A DNA stretch of 64,000 nucleotides from CAVYXK01 sp963772445 (lineage in GTDB: Bacteria; Pseudomonadota; Alphaproteobacteria; Acetobacterales; Acetobacteraceae): NCBI GenBank assembly GCA_963772445.1, contig CAVYXK010000001.1, positions 434,001 through 498,000 on the forward strand. The letters run 5' to 3'. Positions within the stretch are counted from its first letter, which is position 1, and every line of letters begins with the position of its first letter. Made by a program: the position numbers and the translations under genes. Below are positions 8,912 through 21,088 of the stretch, in pieces. Under the pieces are notes generated by a model. That model was not told where the DNA came from and searched no databases. It worked only from the letters and a program-made list of their open reading frames with translations.

Positions 8912-9550
8912 TTGCCGAATCTTCATGTGCATACCGTCTTCGATGTCGGTGCAAATATAGGACAGTCAACAAAAACCTACCTAAGAAATTTCGCCGGCTG
9001 CAAAATATATTGCTTCGAGCCCGTAGAAGAGACGCTTCTCCAGTTGCGAAGTAACTTGCGTGGATACGATAACATTCTTAGCTTTAAATTCGCGTTAGGA
9101 GCTGCCAAGGGCACGGGTAAGATGGTTCTCGAAGGAAGCTCCGACAGGTTCTTCCTTCAAGGTGTTTCTAGCGACCCGGTCGATGGCATTGCACCGCTTG
9201 AGGAAGTGGGCTTGGAAACAGTTGACGGCTTTTGCCACGATCAAAACATCGACCACATCAACTATTTGAAGATAGACACGGAAGGCGGTGATTTCGATGT
9301 CCTGAGAGGCTCGGAAGGCATGCTATCGCGGCATAGAATAGATGTCGTGGAAGTCGAGGCCGGGATGAACAGCAAGAATAGAAGGCATGTATCCTTCGAT
9401 GCCTTTATGAAATTTTTCGAGCCAAAAGATTACTTCCTATTTGGTATATACGAGCAAGTGAACGAGTGGCCAAAAAACGAACCTCACCTCCGGCGTACGA
9501 ATCCTGTCTTCATCTCCGAGAGGATCGTAAAGGCAAATACCGGGCAGTGA
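8912..9550 (+). CDS. FkbM-family methyltransferase, possibly 5'-truncated
   Basis: A 212-residue SAM-dependent methyltransferase. The first recognisable residues, HTVFDVGANIGQST, are already motif I (SAM-binding), so the usual 20-60 residue lead is missing. The frame begins at a TTG with no clear RBS just after the IS630 region. Further marks are YCFEPVEETLLQLRSNL and NYLKIDTEGGDFDVLRGSEG. FkbM relatives often O-methylate sugars of surface polysaccharides. The base composition is visibly more AT-rich than the neighbours, and it is enclosed by IS sequences, which indicates transfer. Confidence 0.8.
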   Translation: MPNLHVHTVFDVGANIGQSTKTYLRNFAGCKIYCFEPVEETLLQLRSNLRGYDNILSFKFALGAAKGTGKMVLEGSSDRFFLQGVSSDPVDGIAPLEEVGLETVDGFCHDQNIDHINYLKIDTEGGDFDVLRGSEGMLSRHRIDVVEVEAGMNSKNRRHVSFDAFMKFFEPKDYFLFGIYEQVNEWPKNEPHLRRTNPVFISERIVKANTGQ

Positions 9551-9586
9551 GTTATTCAAACAAGATAGTCTGCCCCGCTGTCCCGG

Positions 9587-10093
9587 ATGGCGAGTTTTGT
9601 CAGCAATGGCGGGTGTTGCGCGGTTCTGACGCGGCGCCATCGACCGCGGCGAGGATTGCTCGACACAGGCCAGGCTGGTCCACGGCGCAAGCGTCCGGTC
9701 AGCCACACCTGCCAGGCTGGCGTGACCATGGTCGATGCGCTGGGCAATCCGGTCGGCTTTCACCTGACCGGCGAGGCGCACGACTTGGTTGGTGCCGACC
9801 ACCTCTTGCCGGATATGCAGGCCGACACGCTGATCGCCGATAAAGCATTCGATGCCGACGAGCGGGTCATCGAGCCGTTGGCGGCAGCGGGCAAAACCGC
9901 GGTGATCCCGCCGAAGGCCAATCGCCGGGCGCCGCGGGCGTTCGATCGGCATCTCTACAAGGCACGCCACCTGATCGAGAACTTCTTCGCCAAACTCAAG
10001 CAGTTTCGCGCCATAGCCACACGTTACGACAAGACCGCACGCAACTTCCTGGCCGCCGTCTACCTCACCGCCAGCGCGATTTGGCTCAATTGA
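9587..10093 (+). pseudogene. IS5-family (IS427-like) transposase, 3' fragment
   Basis: From about 9728 the frame matches the C-terminal half of an IS5/IS1031-type transposase: VDALGNPVGFHLTGEAHDL, ADTLIADKAFDADERVIEPL (second Asp region), IENFFAKLKQFRAIATRYDK (Glu motif) and NFLAAVYLTASAIWLN at the end. The preceding ~140 nt do not match and the N-terminal half with the first Asp is absent, so it is inactive. The element ends at CGACACGCC just before CTAG (10103-10106), a typical IS427-group target sequence. Confidence 0.8.
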
Positions 10094-10106
10094 CGACACG
10101 CCCTAG

Positions 10107-11772
10107 CCCGCATTTCTCACCAAATCAGGTGCATCGGGGCTCCGAAATCAGCGAAAATCATCGTGCCAACAAAGTTTTTCGTGGAACGGAGGATTTCCCC
10201 GATGCAGACAGAGTGTAGCGCAGAGCTGTTCGCCTTTGCACCTGTAGAAGGCCGCGCAGTGGTGGCCGGCTTCGACGGCGGAACGCTGACCTCGGATGCC
10301 GGGGCGCTGCTGCTCGGCGCGACCGACCAGGTGATTGGCCTGACCCGGCGGTTTGCCGCGTGTTTCCAGGACGCCCGCAACCCAGCCTTCGTCGAGCACG
10401 ATGTGGCGACCCTGGTCAGCCAGCGGATCATCGGCATCGCGCTCGGCTACGAAGACCTGATCGACCACGACCAGCTCCGCCACGATCCGGTGCTGGCGGT
10501 GCTGGCCGGCAAGCTGGAGGCGCGCCGGTCGGACTGCGCGCCGCTGGCCGGCAAATCGACGCTGAACCGGCTGGAGCTGGGCCAGCCGGAGCCCTCCCGC
10601 TATGCCAAGATCAGCGCCGATACGGCGTCGATCGAGCGGCTGTTCGTCGATATGTTCCTAGACGCGCATGCCGAACCGCCGAAGCAGATCATCCTCGATC
10701 TCGACGCCACCGATGATCCGCTGCACGGACATCAGGAAGGTCGGTTCTTCCACGGCTATTACGACTGCTACTGCTATCTGCCGCTTTACGTGTTCTGCGG
10801 CCGACACCTGCTGGCGGCGAAGCTGCGGCAGTCCGACATCGACGGCTCGGCCGGGGCGGTTGAGGAGGTATCACGGATCGTTGCCCAGATCCGGGCGCGC
10901 TGGCCGAAGACACGAATCCTGCTGCGGGCGACTCTGGTTTCGCCCGCGAAGAACTGATGGCGTGGTGCGAGGCCAATCGGGCGGACTACCTGTTCGGCCT
11001 GGCGCGCAACGAGCGGCTGGTGGCGCAGATCAAAGCCGAGTTGACGGCGGCGCAGGCCGAGGCCAAGCAGACCGGCAAACCGGCGCGTCGCTTCAAGGAT
11101 TTCCGCTGGTCCACGCTGAAGAGCTGGAGCCGCCGGCGGCGAGTGGTGGCGAAGGCCGAATGGACCCAGGACGAGGCCAATCCCCGCTTCGTGGTGACCT
11201 CGCTTAAGCGCGGCGAGGCGGCGGCGCGGTATCTCTACGAGACGATCTATTGTGCGCGCGGTGAGATGGAGAACCGGATCAAGGAGTGCCAGCTCGACCT
11301 GTTCGCCGATCGCACGTCCACGGCGACCATGCGAGCCAATCAGTTGCGCCTGTGGTTCGCCTCGCTGGCCTATGTACTGCTGTGCGCGCTGCGCCGGATC
11401 GGGCTGGCGGACACACAGTTTGCTGCTGCCACCTGCGGGACGATACGACTTAAACTGCTCAAATTGGGGGCGTTGGTGCGGATCAGCGTGCGGCGGGTCA
11501 AGGTAGCGATGGCTTCGGCCTGTCCCTACCAGGGCGAGTTCGCTGCCGCTCACGCCGCGCTTACCGCGGCGGCTGCTGCCGCCTGATACGAAGCAGACAG
11601 CGCATAGTCCGATACGCTCTCCCGTGCAACGCTGCCTGGTGCGGCGCGACGCGGCGCGCGCGCAAAATCAGTCGCTACGCGGCTACACGATCGGCAGCGG
11701 GCAAATTGGCCGGGAGCACGATTACGTTACGGCACCAGTTCGATTTTGCCTGGAGTTTGTGAGAAATGCGGG
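10107..11772 (+). mobile_element. IS1380-family element with CTAG target duplication
   Basis: Terminal inverted repeats CCCGCATTTCTCAC (10107-10120) and GTGAGAAATGCGGG (11759-11772) are perfect. They are flanked by CTAG on both sides (10103-10106 and 11773-11776). A 4-bp duplication and about 1.67 kb length both fit IS1380. The insertion used the CTAG that ends the IS5 fragment, so it is younger than the IS5 insertion. Confidence 0.88.
10202..11586 (+). pseudogene. IS1380 transposase split by a one-base deletion
   Basis: Two adjacent frames (to 10957 and from 10957) form one transposase of about 460 residues. The first Asp is in IILDLDATDDPLHG. The frame breaks inside the second catalytic motif: the DNA reads GCGACTCTGGTTT where one more base restores R-A-D-S-G-F-A-R-E-E-L-M-A-W near 10930. 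The rest includes DYLFGLARNERL and the Glu region YCARGEMENRIKE. ATG at 10202 (MQTECSAEL) fits family starts better than the GTG at 10163. It is inactive unless the deletion is a sequencing error. Confidence 0.85.
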
Positions 11773-12032
11773 CTAGTGAACAGCAGCGGACAGTCGGCAA
11801 TCCAGTTGTCGAACAGCCCGGCCTGCTTCAGCTATTCGATGAAGAATGGCAGTTGGCTGAACGGCGTCACCGGTGCGGCGGCGTCCCATTCCACGTGCAC
11901 GCGCCCGGCAAAGGTATCGGCAATCGCCGAATGCTGCGCAACTTCCGGTTGCTCACCCGCAGGGTGAACCGCCAGACCTCTCTGTTCTGTGCTCATGCCG
12001 GCCAAATCTGCCAATTCAGCCGCGGCGCGCAA
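11773..12032 (-). pseudogene. N-terminal remnant of another transposase
   Basis: The minus strand reads IADTFAGRVHVEWDAAAPVT then PFSQLPFFIE, an in-frame TAG, and LKQAGLFDNWIADCPLLFTS, which stops at the CTAG where IS5/IS1380 inserted. The GRVHVEWD...QLPFFIEFL pattern belongs to a common family of large DDE transposases. The in-frame stop and truncation show that it is dead. It lies only 24-280 nt from the gyrB stop. Confidence 0.65.
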
Positions 12033-12055
12033 TCACTCAACTGCCGGATTTAGGA

Positions 12056-14500
<2,445 letters not shown>

Positions 14501-14548
14501 GCCGACGAGCGACTCCAGGTTGCTGTGGATACTCTAGATATATAGCCG

Positions 14549-15736
14549 CTACAGGGCCTTGGGGACAGGGGCAAAGGCACCCGACTGCGGCGAAAAGCGT
14601 GGATCGGGAGCGAGCCGGCCACCTCCGGTTTCCAGCCCCTCGGCCCCCTCTGCCAGCGGCAGAAATGTCTCTGCGTCGGTTCCGGTCAGCAGGGCTTGGC
14701 CGGGCAAGCGCTGGAGTGCCGTGAACATCGACTGCCGTCGCGCTGGATCGAGATGCACGCACGGCTCGTCAAGCAACAGCAGCGGAGCGAACCCCCGCGC
14801 TTCGGCGATCAGGCCGGCATGGCCTAGGATCACGGCAAGCAGCATGGCTTTCTGCTCGCCGGTACTGGCGAGCCCGGCCGGCAACCCGCTCATGGCCTCG
14901 GTCAACACCATGTCGCAGCGATGCGCGCCGATCGAGGTGGTGCCAGCCTCGGTATCGCAGCGCCGCCGGGCAGCCAACTCGCGACGCAACCATTCCTCCA
15001 CCTCCACGGCCGGCGCTGCCGCAAGACGCGTGGCGAGAGGACAATCCAGGGCAATTCGCACGGGCGGGAACCCCGCCACCACGCCGGCCGTTATAGCAGC
15101 GTCCAGACGCGAGACCAGCGCGATGCGGGCCGCGGTGGCGGCGACCGCATGCCGCGCCATCGCATCCTCTAGTCCGGCGAGCCAGCCCATATCCCGGCTT
15201 GCCTGCGCCAGCAGCCGATTGCGCCCGCTCACTGCCGCGTCATGCGCGGCGAGCTCTCGCGCATGTCCGGGCTCCAGAGCCCAGACCAGCCTGTCCAGGA
15301 ATCGTCGGCGGCCGGATGGTGGCTCGACAAACAGCCGCTCCATCTGCGGTGTCAACCACACCGCCGCCACCCGCGCAGCGATCTCGGCTTGACTGCGTGG
15401 CGCGGCGCCGTCGAGGCGGAAGACACGGCGATCGGTCGGCCCCTCCGGCGGAATTCCGGTGCCGATTTCGGCCGTGCCGGCGACCGTTTCGAAACGCGCT
15501 GCAACGGCCCAGCGACCCGAAGCGCCGGGCGCGCGCCGCGCCAGATCGGCGGTACGGGCATTGCGCAACCCGCGGCCTGGCGTCAGCAGGGAGATCGCTT
15601 CAAGGAGATTGGTCTTGCCGCTGCCATTCGGCCCGAACAGCACGACGATGCGCGCCGCCGGACGCCAGCTCAGCGTCGCATAATTGCGGAACTCGTTCAG
15701 GTGCAGGCGGACGAGGCGAAGCGCAGCCTCAGACAC
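14549..15736 (-). CDS. recF: DNA replication/repair protein RecF
   Basis: A 395-residue SMC-like ATPase that helps RecR/RecO load RecA at gapped DNA. The Walker A is LFGPNGSGKTNLLEAI near residue 35, with LTPGRGLRNAR following. The ABC signature region is STGEQKAMLLAVILGHAGL and Walker B is LLLLDEPCVHLDPARR. Its start overlaps the dnaN stop by 8 nt (15729-15736), which indicates translational coupling. The length is close to the family norm. Confidence 0.95.
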   Translation of the reverse strand: MSEAALRLVRLHLNEFRNYATLSWRPAARIVVLFGPNGSGKTNLLEAISLLTPGRGLRNARTADLARRAPGASGRWAVAARFETVAGTAEIGTGIPPEGPTDRRVFRLDGAAPRSQAEIAARVAAVWLTPQMERLFVEPPSGRRRFLDRLVWALEPGHARELAAHDAAVSGRNRLLAQASRDMGWLAGLEDAMARHAVAATAARIALVSRLDAAITAGVVAGFPPVRIALDCPLATRLAAAPAVEVEEWLRRELAARRRCDTEAGTTSIGAHRCDMVLTEAMSGLPAGLASTGEQKAMLLAVILGHAGLIAEARGFAPLLLLDEPCVHLDPARRQSMFTALQRLPGQALLTGTDAETFLPLAEGAEGLETGGGRLAPDPRFSPQSGAFAPVPKAL

Positions 15737-16853
15737 GCATCGGCATCAGCACATAGAGCGCGCTGGCATCCGCGGCGTCCATCACCACGGTCGGCGCCGT
15801 GCCATCGGCAAAGCGGAACTCTACCTGCTCCCCGATCTGATCGGTGATGTCGTTCAGGTAGCGCGCCTGGAAACCGATCTCCAGCGGCCCGGCGTCATAG
15901 CTCACCCGGTCTGCGTCCAGCTCCTCGGTCGCCGTGCCCTGCTCCGGGCTGGAGGCGGACAGCTCCAGCCGGTCGCGCTGCAACGACAGCTTCACTGGAC
16001 GCGACCGTTCCGTGGAGATCGCCGCGACACGGCCCACCGCGTCGGAGAAATCCTTCTTCCCGACTCGCAGCACCTTATCGTTGCCGCGCGGGATTACGCG
16101 TTCATATTCCGGGAAGGTGCCGTCGATCAGCTTGCTGGTCAGCACCACGGCATCGACGTGGAACTGGATGCGCGTGTCGGACAGTCCGATTTCCACATTG
16201 CCGCTCATTTCCTCGAGCAGCTTGCGCAGCTCGGCCACTGTCTTCCGCGGGACGATGACCCCGGGCATAGAGCCGGCACCCTCGGGCAGCGGCTCCTCTA
16301 CGCGGGCCAGACGGTGCCCGTCGGTCGCCACCGCACGCAGCACCCGCGTGCCTTCGCTCTCAGCAGCATGCAAATAGATGCCGTTGAGATAGTACCGCGT
16401 CTCCTCCGTGCTGATGGCGAAACGGGTGCGGTCGATCAGACCCCGAAGCTGCAGGGCCGACACGCTGAAGCGGTGCGGCAGCGATCCTGCGGTCATCGAC
16501 GGGAAATCCTCGGTCGGCAGCACCACCAGTCTGGTGTCGTAGCGACCGGACCGTAGCGTGAGCTGAGCGTCGCCGCCTGGCTGCTCGAGCTCCACTTCCG
16601 CCGCTTCGGGCAGTTTGCGGACGATCTCGTACAGCGTGGCCGCCGGCGCGGTGCAGGCGCCGTTGCGGGTTGTGCTGGCCGGCACGTCCTCGACGATCGC
16701 GATCTCCATGTCAGTCGCGGTCAGGGTCAGCTTGCCGTCGCGCACCGTCAGCATGACATTGGCCAGGATGGGAATAGTGTTGCGCTTCTCCACCACGCTT
16801 TGCACGTGAGCCAGCGCTTTCAGCAAGGAGGCGCGGTCGGCCTTCAGTTTCAT
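15729..16853 (-). CDS. dnaN: DNA polymerase III beta subunit (sliding clamp)
   Basis: A 374-residue clamp monomer; the dimer encircles DNA and tethers polymerase III. It has the start MKLKADRASLLKALAHVQSVVEKRNTIPI (first half), GSLPHRFSVSALQL, TDGHRLARVEEPLP and the end ASALYVLMPMRV. All three clamp repeats are present. It is first in the minus-strand dnaN-recF-gyrB cluster. No dnaA lies upstream; the next gene on this strand is a DUF4175 protein beyond a mosaic repeat, so the origin-type arrangement is only partial here. Confidence 0.96.
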   Translation of the reverse strand: MKLKADRASLLKALAHVQSVVEKRNTIPILANVMLTVRDGKLTLTATDMEIAIVEDVPASTTRNGACTAPAATLYEIVRKLPEAAEVELEQPGGDAQLTLRSGRYDTRLVVLPTEDFPSMTAGSLPHRFSVSALQLRGLIDRTRFAISTEETRYYLNGIYLHAAESEGTRVLRAVATDGHRLARVEEPLPEGAGSMPGVIVPRKTVAELRKLLEEMSGNVEIGLSDTRIQFHVDAVVLTSKLIDGTFPEYERVIPRGNDKVLRVGKKDFSDAVGRVAAISTERSRPVKLSLQRDRLELSASSPEQGTATEELDADRVSYDAGPLEIGFQARYLNDITDQIGEQVEFRFADGTAPTVVMDAADASALYVLMPMRV

Positions 16854-16949
16854 TGCATCTCACCCCAAGCGACCGCACCCTCTGGACCGGGCCGAATCGT
16901 CCCCCACTGTAGCAAACAGCCGACGGCGAAGGCCAGTCGGAGCGTAGAG

Positions 16950-17077
16950 ATCCACCTCTCCCGCGCTGCGGGAGAGGTCGCCGCGCGCAGCGCGGCGGGT
17001 GAGGGTGCCGCGGCGGGTGAGACCCTCACCCGGTTCGCTTCGCGACCCGGCCTCTCCCGCAAAGCGGGAGAGGTGGA
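16950..17077. repeat. Mosaic palindromic intergenic repeat, copy 2
   Basis: Has CACCTCTCCCGC...GCGGGAGAGGT arms at both ends, GCGCGGCGGGTGAGGGTGCC in the middle and CCGGTTCGCTTCGCGACC. These are the same modules as 6365-6518, rearranged. It fills the gap between dnaN and the DUF4175 gene and could act as a terminator for the latter. Confidence 0.7.
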
Positions 17078-17078
17078 C

Positions 17079-19670
17079 TCAGAACTGCTTCAGTAGCCGG
17101 TTGATGTAGTCAAGCTCCTCCTGGGGGCGACCGCGGTCGGCGCCGCGCTGGCGCAGCAGCTCCTCGATCGCCTGGGCGCGTTTTGCTTGGTCGGGGCCGG
17201 GCAGGGTCACATCGTCGGACTCGTCGGCACCGTTGTGCCCCTCGCTTTGCTGGCGGCCCAGCGGGTCGCGGCGGCCCGCACGGCCGGGCAGCGGACCGAG
17301 GCCTGGCCCGTCGTCCGGCCCGTCCTGCAAGGCTAGCCCTGGCTGATCGCCTGGCTGGTCACCCTCGCCGGACTGGCTGGCGCCGAATTGCTGGGCCATT
17401 TGCTGGCTCATCTGCTGGCCGCCCTTCTGTAGCGCCTCGATCGCACGCTGCTCGGCGTCTCCGGCCGGCTTGTCGTTGCCCTGAGCGAGCGCCTGCCCGG
17501 CATCGCGCATCGCCTGATCGGCCTCCCCGAGGCTGGGTGGGATCTTGCCGGTCAGGTCGCCGAACTGCTGCATCATCTCGCCGAGCGCCCGGCGTAGCGC
17601 CTGCTGGATGCGTCGGTCTGCCTCGCGCTGCTGCGCCTCGTCGCCCTGCTGGTCCGATGGCTGGTTCGCCTGCTGATCGCTCTGTTGCTCGGTCTGCTGG
17701 TCCCCTTGCTGCCCGGCATCCTGCTGGTTCGGGTCCTGCGCCTGCTCGCGCTGCTGCGCGTGGTCCAGCAGCCCGCCCTGGCGGCCGATCAGGTCCTGCA
17801 ACGCGCCCATCTGCTGCTGGCCACGACGACGCTCCTGCGCCCGCTTCATCTCCTCAGCGGTCATCGCGCGAGCGTTGCGAAGCGCATCGAGCATCCGCTC
17901 CAGCTCCGCCATCCGTTGCTCGGCGGTCTTCATGTCGCCCTGCCGCGCCGCCTGTTCGGCCTGCTGGGCGAGCCGCTGCATGTCCTGACTGCTCAGGCGC
18001 TGCTTATCGGCGGTATTCGGCAGCTCCTGGCCGTTGCGCCGGAGCTGGTCGAGCAGCGCCTGCATGCGGTTCCGGATCGCCTGCTCCAGCTCGCGCAGCC
18101 GCTGCTCGAGTGCCTGGCGGTTGGCCTCGTTGGGCTCACGCAGCGCCTTCTGCAACGCATCCTGTGCCGCTTGCCGCGCCTGCTCCAGGGCGCGGGCGGT
18201 GCGGTCGAGCGACCCCTCCTCCATATGCAGTGCCAGCTCCCACATGCGGTCCTGCGCGCGCGGCACGGCAGAGGCGGACTGGTCGTGCTCCAGCAGGTAA
18301 TAGATGGCGCTGAGATTGAGGTAGGCGCCATAGTCCTGGCCAAACACCTTGGGTTGCACCAGCAGGGCATCAAGCCCGCCCACCGCCGTGTCCCGATCCT
18401 CGGGATGCAGGCTGAGCCCCTTGCGGATTGTGATTAACGCGCGCGCGATCGGGTTGTGGAAGAACCGCTCGGGCAGCACGAAGTTCGCCTCGGCGCTGCG
18501 CCCGGTCAGACCGGGGGCGTTGCGGGCGACGAGTACGGCGGTAACCGGCAGTCCGGCCCAGGGATTCGCCGTCAGATCCTGCTCATCGACGCCGTGCGCT
18601 GTCTTCGCCTCGCCCGGAACGGGGATGCTGATCACCAGCGGCGGCGCGTCCTTACGGTCGCGCAAGTGCAGCTCGGCTTGCAGCGTCACTGCGCCATACT
18701 CGTCCGACGCGCGCCATGGCAGTCGCAGCAATTGCCGATCCCTCGGGGAAGCACCGGGCGGCTCGGCCCAGGCGGCGGTGGGAGGTTGATCGGCGATCAC
18801 CGTCAGGTCCCATTCCGCGAGCTCCGCCCCGTTGCGCCGCACCGCAAGGCGGCCGCCGGCGGTCAGGTCCTGGTCGGCTTGGAAACTCTCCTTGTCCAGC
18901 GCCTTGAAAGGCGCCGAATTGCCGTCTAGCGCGAGCACCGGCACGCCGCTGCCGCCGGTGACGCTGACCGTCAGATGCGAGCCGGCCGGCACCGACACGG
19001 CACGCGTATCCGGCCGCAGAAAGAGCGGCGCGATATGGGTATAGCCGGGTGGGGTGATCCAGGCCTGAAGCTGGGTTGCCGGCGCCGCGGCTGCGCGCGG
19101 CAGGCTGGGCTGCAGTGCCGCCAACACGCGTGCCGGCCCATCATCGCCAGCGACAACCACGCAGGCCACGAGCCCCACCAACAAGCCGCCCCGCAAGGCC
19201 CGACGGTCGCGCTGTGCCAGGCCGGGGCGTGGCAGACCGACGCGCAGCCGCCGCAACTGCGCGGCGGCGCGGGCCACATGCGCCTGCCACAGCGCGGCTC
19301 CCGCCTCGTCTGCCGCGGCAGGCCTGTCGGTAAGCACCGCCAACGGGCGGTGATGCAGACCGGACGAACGCTCCAGCCGACGGTCGGCCGTCGCATCGTT
19401 CGGCACCACCAAGCCGCGCAGCCCGCGGACCAGCAACACCAGCACCGCCCCCGCGGCAGCCGCGAGCAGAACCAGATGCACCAGCGGCGGCAACAGCAGC
19501 GGGATGTTCAGCAGCGCAATGCAAAAGAACAGACCGACCACACCGAGTGGCGGCCACAGCGCCGGCCAGAGCCTCTCGAACAGGATCGCCAGCCGCGCCA
19601 GCGTCCGCCGGGCTGCCAGTCGGCGCAGCACTTGGCCGGGGTCAGCCTGATCCCGGCTCATGCCAGCCAC
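17079..19670 (-). CDS. TIGR02302/DUF4175 family membrane protein
   Basis: An 863-residue protein. The N-terminus has two membrane segments (about residues 35-80), and a further hydrophobic stretch (LLVGLVACVVVAGDD) lies near 175. The middle is a beta-rich periplasmic region. From about residue 490 a long coiled coil follows, extremely rich in Gln (for example QQGDQQTEQQSDQQANQPSD). This architecture is that of the alphaproteobacterial TIGR02302 family, of unknown function. Its start overlaps the lysA stop by 13 nt, so it is co-translated with lysA as in many alphaproteobacteria. Confidence 0.85.
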   Translation of the reverse strand: MAGMSRDQADPGQVLRRLAARRTLARLAILFERLWPALWPPLGVVGLFFCIALLNIPLLLPPLVHLVLLAAAAGAVLVLLVRGLRGLVVPNDATADRRLERSSGLHHRPLAVLTDRPAAADEAGAALWQAHVARAAAQLRRLRVGLPRPGLAQRDRRALRGGLLVGLVACVVVAGDDGPARVLAALQPSLPRAAAAPATQLQAWITPPGYTHIAPLFLRPDTRAVSVPAGSHLTVSVTGGSGVPVLALDGNSAPFKALDKESFQADQDLTAGGRLAVRRNGAELAEWDLTVIADQPPTAAWAEPPGASPRDRQLLRLPWRASDEYGAVTLQAELHLRDRKDAPPLVISIPVPGEAKTAHGVDEQDLTANPWAGLPVTAVLVARNAPGLTGRSAEANFVLPERFFHNPIARALITIRKGLSLHPEDRDTAVGGLDALLVQPKVFGQDYGAYLNLSAIYYLLEHDQSASAVPRAQDRMWELALHMEEGSLDRTARALEQARQAAQDALQKALREPNEANRQALEQRLRELEQAIRNRMQALLDQLRRNGQELPNTADKQRLSSQDMQRLAQQAEQAARQGDMKTAEQRMAELERMLDALRNARAMTAEEMKRAQERRRGQQQMGALQDLIGRQGGLLDHAQQREQAQDPNQQDAGQQGDQQTEQQSDQQANQPSDQQGDEAQQREADRRIQQALRRALGEMMQQFGDLTGKIPPSLGEADQAMRDAGQALAQGNDKPAGDAEQRAIEALQKGGQQMSQQMAQQFGASQSGEGDQPGDQPGLALQDGPDDGPGLGPLPGRAGRRDPLGRQQSEGHNGADESDDVTLPGPDQAKRAQAIEELLRQRGADRGRPQEELDYINRLLKQF

Positions 19671-21025
19671 TCCGGCACAAGCTCATCCCGCCACAACGCG
19701 GCATGCGGCTGGCGGTCGCGGATCACGCTCCAGCGTTCGCCATCAATCATTGCGGCGGCCGCCATCGGACGGGCGTTGTAAGTCGAGCTCATCACTGCAC
19801 CATACGCGCCTGCATCGAGAATCGCCACGCGCGCGCCAGCGGCAAGGGGTGGCAGCAAGCGATTCCGGGCGAACGTGTCGCCACTCTCGCAGACCGGCCC
19901 GACGACGTCGGCCGGCGCGACCGGCGCGATGACATCGATCGGCGAGACCGGCACGATGCCGTGCCATGCCTCGTACATGGCCGCGCGCACGAGGTCGTTC
20001 ATCCCCGCGTCCAGGACAACGAAACGCGCGCCCTCCTCCTGCTTCACCAGAACCACCGAGGCGAGCAGGACACCGGCCGGCCCCACCAGCCAACGGCCCA
20101 ACTCGACGATCAGCCCGACTTCCATACTGTGAAACGCCACCCGCAGCGCGCCGGCCAGCGCCGCCGGACTCACCGCCGGCTCGTTCCGATATCCGATGCC
20201 AAGCCCACCGCCGCAATCCACCGTAAGGACTGCGTGCCCGGCGGCACGAATCTCATGCACCAAGCCAGCGAGGCGCGCGAATGCCGCACGGTACGGGGCG
20301 AGCGACAGCACCTGGCTGCCGATGTGAACCGCCAACCCCTCCGGCCGCAGGCCCGGCAGCGTCGCTGCTCTCGCGTACAACGCCGCGGCGTCACGATAAG
20401 GGATGCCGAATTTGTCTCCGGCCCGGCCGGTGGTGATTTTGCTATGGGTGCCGGCATCGATGTCGGGGTTGATGCGCAAGGCAATGCGCGCCGTGCGTCC
20501 CATCCCGGCGGCAATCATCGACAGCGCGTGCAGCTCCTCCGCACTTTCGACGTTGATCTGTCCAATCTCCTCGGCCACCGCCAGGCGCAGCTCGGCCGCC
20601 GACTTGCCGACCCCGGAGAACACCAGGCGGCTGGCCGGGATGCCGGCTTCGCGGGCGCGCAAGAACTCCCCCTCGCTCACCACGTCCGCACCGGCGCCGT
20701 CAAGGGCGAACACGCGCAGCACCGCGAGATGGTCGTTCGCCTTGACCGCGTAGCGGATCTCCGCATCCAACCCCGCGTCTTTCAGGGTTGCTGACAGCTC
20801 GCCAAATCGCACGCGCATGGTCGCAGCCGAATAGACCCAGGTCGGCGTGCCAAGCGCCTCGGCGATCGCGTTCAACGCGACACCATCCAACATCAGCCCG
20901 TTCATGGCGTGCATCCCCAGCGATGGCCGGGCGGCGAGCAGTTCGGCGAATGACGGGTCGGATGTTGCTGGTCGGTCAGGAATGTCCACGGTCATGTCGC
21001 AGTGTAGCTTGGCGATGCGAGGCAA
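19658..21025 (-). CDS. lysA: Diaminopimelate decarboxylase
   Basis: A fold-III PLP enzyme that converts meso-diaminopimelate to L-lysine, the last step of lysine synthesis. The PLP-binding Lys is in EIRYAVKANDH (about residue 95), VLTVDCGGGLGIGYRNEP carries the glycine loop, and ILDAGAYGAVMSSTYNARP is the C-terminal dimer-site motif. The reading frame gives 455 residues; ATG at 20995 (MTVDIPDRP) gives 445 and is the likelier start because the first ten residues are atypical. It is followed by the DUF4175 gene in the same operon. Confidence 0.93.
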   Translation of the reverse strand: MPRIAKLHCDMTVDIPDRPATSDPSFAELLAARPSLGMHAMNGLMLDGVALNAIAEALGTPTWVYSAATMRVRFGELSATLKDAGLDAEIRYAVKANDHLAVLRVFALDGAGADVVSEGEFLRAREAGIPASRLVFSGVGKSAAELRLAVAEEIGQINVESAEELHALSMIAAGMGRTARIALRINPDIDAGTHSKITTGRAGDKFGIPYRDAAALYARAATLPGLRPEGLAVHIGSQVLSLAPYRAAFARLAGLVHEIRAAGHAVLTVDCGGGLGIGYRNEPAVSPAALAGALRVAFHSMEVGLIVELGRWLVGPAGVLLASVVLVKQEEGARFVVLDAGMNDLVRAAMYEAWHGIVPVSPIDVIAPVAPADVVGPVCESGDTFARNRLLPPLAAGARVAILDAGAYGAVMSSTYNARPMAAAAMIDGERWSVIRDRQPHAALWRDELVPEWLA

Positions 21026-21088
21026 ATCACCCGCCCATCGGGGCGGGCGCTAACCTATTCATTGCGTGCCAGGTCCAGAAACGAAACA

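Larger units (their letters stand above)
7098..10102. mobile_element. Putative unit bounded by inverted IS5 ends and CTAG repeats
   Basis: The segment begins and ends with the same inverted IS5 terminus and has CTAG on both outer flanks (7094-7097 and 10103-10106). It encloses the IS630 copies and the FkbM gene. Outer flanks are the dinB end on the left and, once IS1380 is removed, a transposase remnant on the right. This is what a composite or one-ended IS5 transposition product would look like, but coincidence of two separate insertions cannot be excluded. Confidence 0.35.

Noticed and set aside
10900..10990. Programmed ribosomal frameshift in the IS1380 transposase
   Set aside because: There is no slippery heptamer at the break, and IS1380 transposases are normally made from one frame; a deletion is simpler.
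17183..18313. 376-codon + strand frame opposite the DUF4175 gene
   Set aside because: Arg/Pro/Ala-rich shadow of the Gln-rich coiled-coil coding region.
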